From JANOBJ01 sp031411575 (lineage in GTDB: Bacteria; Pseudomonadota; Gammaproteobacteria; Burkholderiales; Burkholderiaceae_C): 6,195 nucleotides of DNA. The first letter of the stretch is position 1, and every line of letters starts with the position of its first letter. The DNA lies in assembly GCA_031411575.1 (NCBI GenBank), contig JANOBJ010000394.1, positions 1 through 6,195 on the forward strand, given 5' to 3'. The position numbers were made by a program, and so were the translations under genes. Shown piece after piece: positions 5,149 to 6,195 of this stretch. A model generated the notes under the pieces. The model saw only the letters and a program-made list of their open reading frames with translations, was not told the DNA's origin and searched no databases.

Positions 5149-6195
5149 ATGACGATAGCGATCATCGGCGGCGGCATCGGAGGCCTGGCCCTGGCGCTGG
5201 CGCTACACCAGCGTGGCGTGGCCTGCGAGGTGTACGAGACCGTGCCCGATGTGCGCGAGATCGGCGTGGGCATTACGCTGCTGCCGCACGCCATGCGCGA
5301 ACTGGCTGACCTGGGCGTACTGGCACCGGTCGAGGCCGCCGGTATCGAGAACCTGGAAAGCGTGTTCTTCAACCGCTTCGGCCAGTACGTCTACCGCGAG
5401 CCGCGCGGCCGCCACGCGGGCTACGCGCTGCCCGAGATCGGCGCGCACCGCGGCAAGCTGCACCGCATCCTGCTGGACGCGGCGCTGCAACGACTGGGCG
5501 CTGCCAAGGTGCACACCAACCACCGTTGCGTGCGGGTGGAGCAGGACGACACCGGCGCCAGCGTGCACTTCATCGAAACCTCGACCGGCGCGCAACTGGC
5601 CCCCGTGCGCGCGGACGTTGTGATCGCCTGCGACGGAGTCAACTCTACCGTGCGGCGCCAGTTTTACCCGGACGAGACGGTGGCGTTTGCCGGCATCAAC
5701 ACCTGGCGCGGCGTGACGCGGCAACGGCCCATCCTCACCGGCAAGAGTTACCTGCGCATCGGCTCGATCGACACCGGCAAGATGGTGATCTACCCGATCC
5801 AGGACTACGGCGACGGCACGCAGCTCATAAACTGGGTGGCCGAAATCCAGCGTGAAGGCGACGCCATGAACGACTGGAACCGCAGCGGCCAGCCCGGTGA
5901 CTTCATCGACATCTTCCAGGACTGGCGCTTTGACTGGCTCGACGTGCCCGCGCTCATTGGCGGTGCCGAGCAGATCCTCGAGTACCCGATGGTGGACAAG
6001 GACCCGATTCCGCAATGGACCTTCGGCCGCGTCACCCTGCTGGGCGACGCCGCGCACCCGATGTACCCGCGCGGTTCCAACGGCTCGGCGCAGGCCCTGA
6101 TTGACGGCCGTGCGCTGGCCGACCAGCTGGCCGCGCACGCGCAGGGCGGTGGCGACCCCCGCGATTCGCAGGCCCCCGACCAGGGGCAGCGCCGC
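5149..6195 (+). CDS. FAD-dependent monooxygenase, group A, PhzS-like (3' end off window)
   Basis: Group A flavoprotein monooxygenases use NAD(P)H and oxygen to hydroxylate aromatic or heteroaromatic substrates. Seen: 349 codons from ATG 5149, open to the window edge. The Rossmann motif GGGIGGL spans 7-13, with Glu30 (CEVYE) ending the second strand to bind the adenosine ribose. HRGKLHRILLDAAL has Arg101 and Leu104. CDGVNSTVR contains the Asp-Gly motif at 162-163. The second FAD motif LLGDAAHPMYPRGSNGSAQALIDGRALA contains Gly-Asp at 299-300. The MYP-G-NG-AQA-I-D pattern resembles PhzS and related oxidoreductases more than p-hydroxybenzoate hydroxylase. The gene is 19 bases after the Bug stop, with a weak AGGG before the start, and is probably cotranscribed with Bug. 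The last residues (GGGDPRDSQAPDQGQRR) do not look like the usual helix at this point of the family. Substrate unknown. Confidence 0.9.
   Translation, partial: MTIAIIGGGIGGLALALALHQRGVACEVYETVPDVREIGVGITLLPHAMRELADLGVLAPVEAAGIENLESVFFNRFGQYVYREPRGRHAGYALPEIGAHRGKLHRILLDAALQRLGAAKVHTNHRCVRVEQDDTGASVHFIETSTGAQLAPVRADVVIACDGVNSTVRRQFYPDETVAFAGINTWRGVTRQRPILTGKSYLRIGSIDTGKMVIYPIQDYGDGTQLINWVAEIQREGDAMNDWNRSGQPGDFIDIFQDWRFDWLDVPALIGGAEQILEYPMVDKDPIPQWTFGRVTLLGDAAHPMYPRGSNGSAQALIDGRALADQLAAHAQGGGDPRDSQAPDQGQRR

Noticed and set aside
3972..5372. Minus-strand open frame extending the MarR gene upstream to about 626 codons
   Set aside because: The extension is antisense to the Bug gene and the start of the monooxygenase, has low-complexity Arg/His/Gly-rich composition typical of high-GC shadow frames, and crosses the operator region. 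Only the last 159 residues look like a real protein.
5203..6138. Minus-strand open frame opposite the monooxygenase (about 311 codons)
   Set aside because: It is the complement of a clear flavoprotein gene, with no domain recognisable in the antisense product.

Overview
The window is GC-rich (mid-60s percent by eye) and fits a betaproteobacterium of the order Burkholderiales, most likely family Comamonadaceae (Polaromonas/Rhodoferax/Acidovorax-like). I infer this from protein similarity recalled for each gene, from the order thrC - mobB - moeA - moaD - moaE, and from two kinds of short intergenic repeat that I associate with that family. No database search was run.

Layout. Bases 1-837 hold the C-terminal half of threonine synthase (thrC). 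Its reading frame is open to the window edge and passes through two copies of a structured GC-rich repeat (1-71 and about 80-154), which lie directly before the conserved VSFTVPSGNFGN strand. Bases 838-919 are an AT-rich spacer with a small palindrome. Bases 920-3461 are a compact same-strand molybdenum cofactor cluster: mobB, moeA (4-base overlap), moaD (10-base gap), moaE (4-base gap). Bases 3492-3971 hold a MarR-family regulator on the minus strand, convergent with moaE and divergent from the next genes. The 105-base divergent region (3972-4076) carries a near-perfect 18-base palindrome that is a good MarR operator candidate. Bases 4077-5129 encode a periplasmic solute-binding protein of the TctC/Bug family. 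Bases 5149-6195 begin a PhzS-like, group A FAD-dependent monooxygenase that runs off the right end.

How the genes work together. MoaD and MoaE form molybdopterin synthase, MoeA inserts molybdate into molybdopterin, and MobB is the GTP-binding accessory factor of the guanine dinucleotide step. The cluster therefore covers middle and late cofactor synthesis; moaA, moaC, moeB, mogA and mobA are not visible. The MarR - Bug - monooxygenase group looks like a small catabolic module: a periplasmic protein captures an organic acid, a flavoprotein hydroxylates it, and a ligand-responsive MarR protein controls both. The substrate cannot be read from the sequence.

No wholly new system is evident. The most unusual features are the repeat pair translated in frame inside thrC, with compensatory base changes in one stem, and the divergent operator region. 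Long open frames antisense to these genes were judged to be high-GC shadows.
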